From positions 1,399,499 to 1,463,498 of the forward strand of contig NC_022538.1 of the NCBI RefSeq assembly GCF_000968055.1: a DNA stretch of 64,000 nucleotides, given 5' to 3'. Under the pieces are notes generated by a model. The model was not told the DNA's origin, made no database searches, and was given only the letters and a program-made list of their open reading frames with translations. Of the stretch, positions 63,385 through 64,000 are shown one piece after another. Position 1 is the stretch's first letter; every line of letters begins with the position of its first letter. The stretch is from Alteracholeplasma palmae J233 (lineage in GTDB: Bacteria > Bacillota_I > Bacilli_A > Acholeplasmatales > Acholeplasmataceae). Both the position numbers and the translations under genes were made by a program.

Positions 63385-64000
<616 letters not shown>

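Overview
The window is AT-rich DNA from a low-GC Gram-positive lineage that uses the standard genetic code. TGG encodes Trp and TGA is used as a stop (for example at the ends of secE, mrnC and the XRE-TPR regulator gene). Gene order closely follows Bacillus/Clostridia (gltX..cysS-mrnC-rlmB-sigH-rpmG-secE-nusG; tmk-holB-ricT-trmN6-rsmI; S10-spc-alpha; rRNA-tRNA cluster). No cell-wall or sporulation genes are seen. Several reduced or cysteine-free ribosomal proteins are present, together with secreted proteins carrying InlB-type (Listeria-Bacteroides) repeats. The best inference is an Acholeplasma-like mollicute or a close relative; the species cannot be fixed from the sequence alone.

Layout. 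1-10 kb: end of a VOC-family gene, then a leftward translation/transcription block (nusG, secE, rpmG, sigH-like, rlmB, a P-type ATPase, mrnC, cysS, a GLUG lipoprotein, gltX). 10-13.4 kb: rpsI-rplM, pyrR, and a uracil permease under a PyrR-type attenuator. 13.4-21.3 kb: an accessory locus with three paralogous exported proteins, an RCC1-repeat protein plus a broken paralog, two LytTR response regulators and one AgrC-like histidine kinase. 21-24.3 kb: a purine permease behind a guanine-type riboswitch, a 52-residue exported peptide gene and a divergent XRE-TPR (RRNPP-like) regulator. 24-34.4 kb: yitT-like, metG with a T-box, rsmI, trmN6, ricT, holB, tmk, truA and the ECF transporter core. 34.4-40.4 kb: thioredoxin and thioredoxin-reductase-like genes, pepF, a nuclease lipoprotein and a small membrane protein. 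40.4-54.9 kb: the complete alpha-spc-S10 superoperon, read leftward from one promoter at about 54.87 kb. 54.9-58.9 kb: a degenerate PTS enzyme I-like protein, a MarR regulator, DegV, a lone tRNA-Asp and a beta-hydroxyacid dehydrogenase. 59-64 kb: an rRNA operon (16S-Ile-Ala-23S-5S) followed by eleven tRNAs, also leftward; the 16S 5' part lies outside the window.

The strongest novelty candidates are two neighbouring cell-communication modules. (i) In the LytTR locus each of the three exported-protein promoters carries a pair of ATGTYATGAA-like direct repeats spaced exactly 21 bp. The repeats sit 27, 27 and 29 bp upstream of a -10 box that lacks a recognisable -35, which is the geometry expected of AgrA-type activation. 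(ii) About 2 kb further right, an XRE-TPR regulator is divergent from a 52-residue Sec-type peptide precursor whose tail holds imperfect heptad repeats and ends in a hydrophobic isoleucine-rich stretch, like a peptide-pheromone/RRNPP pair. RNA-level control is also rich: a PyrR attenuator, a purine riboswitch, a Met T-box, an L13-type leader and a structured S10 leader.
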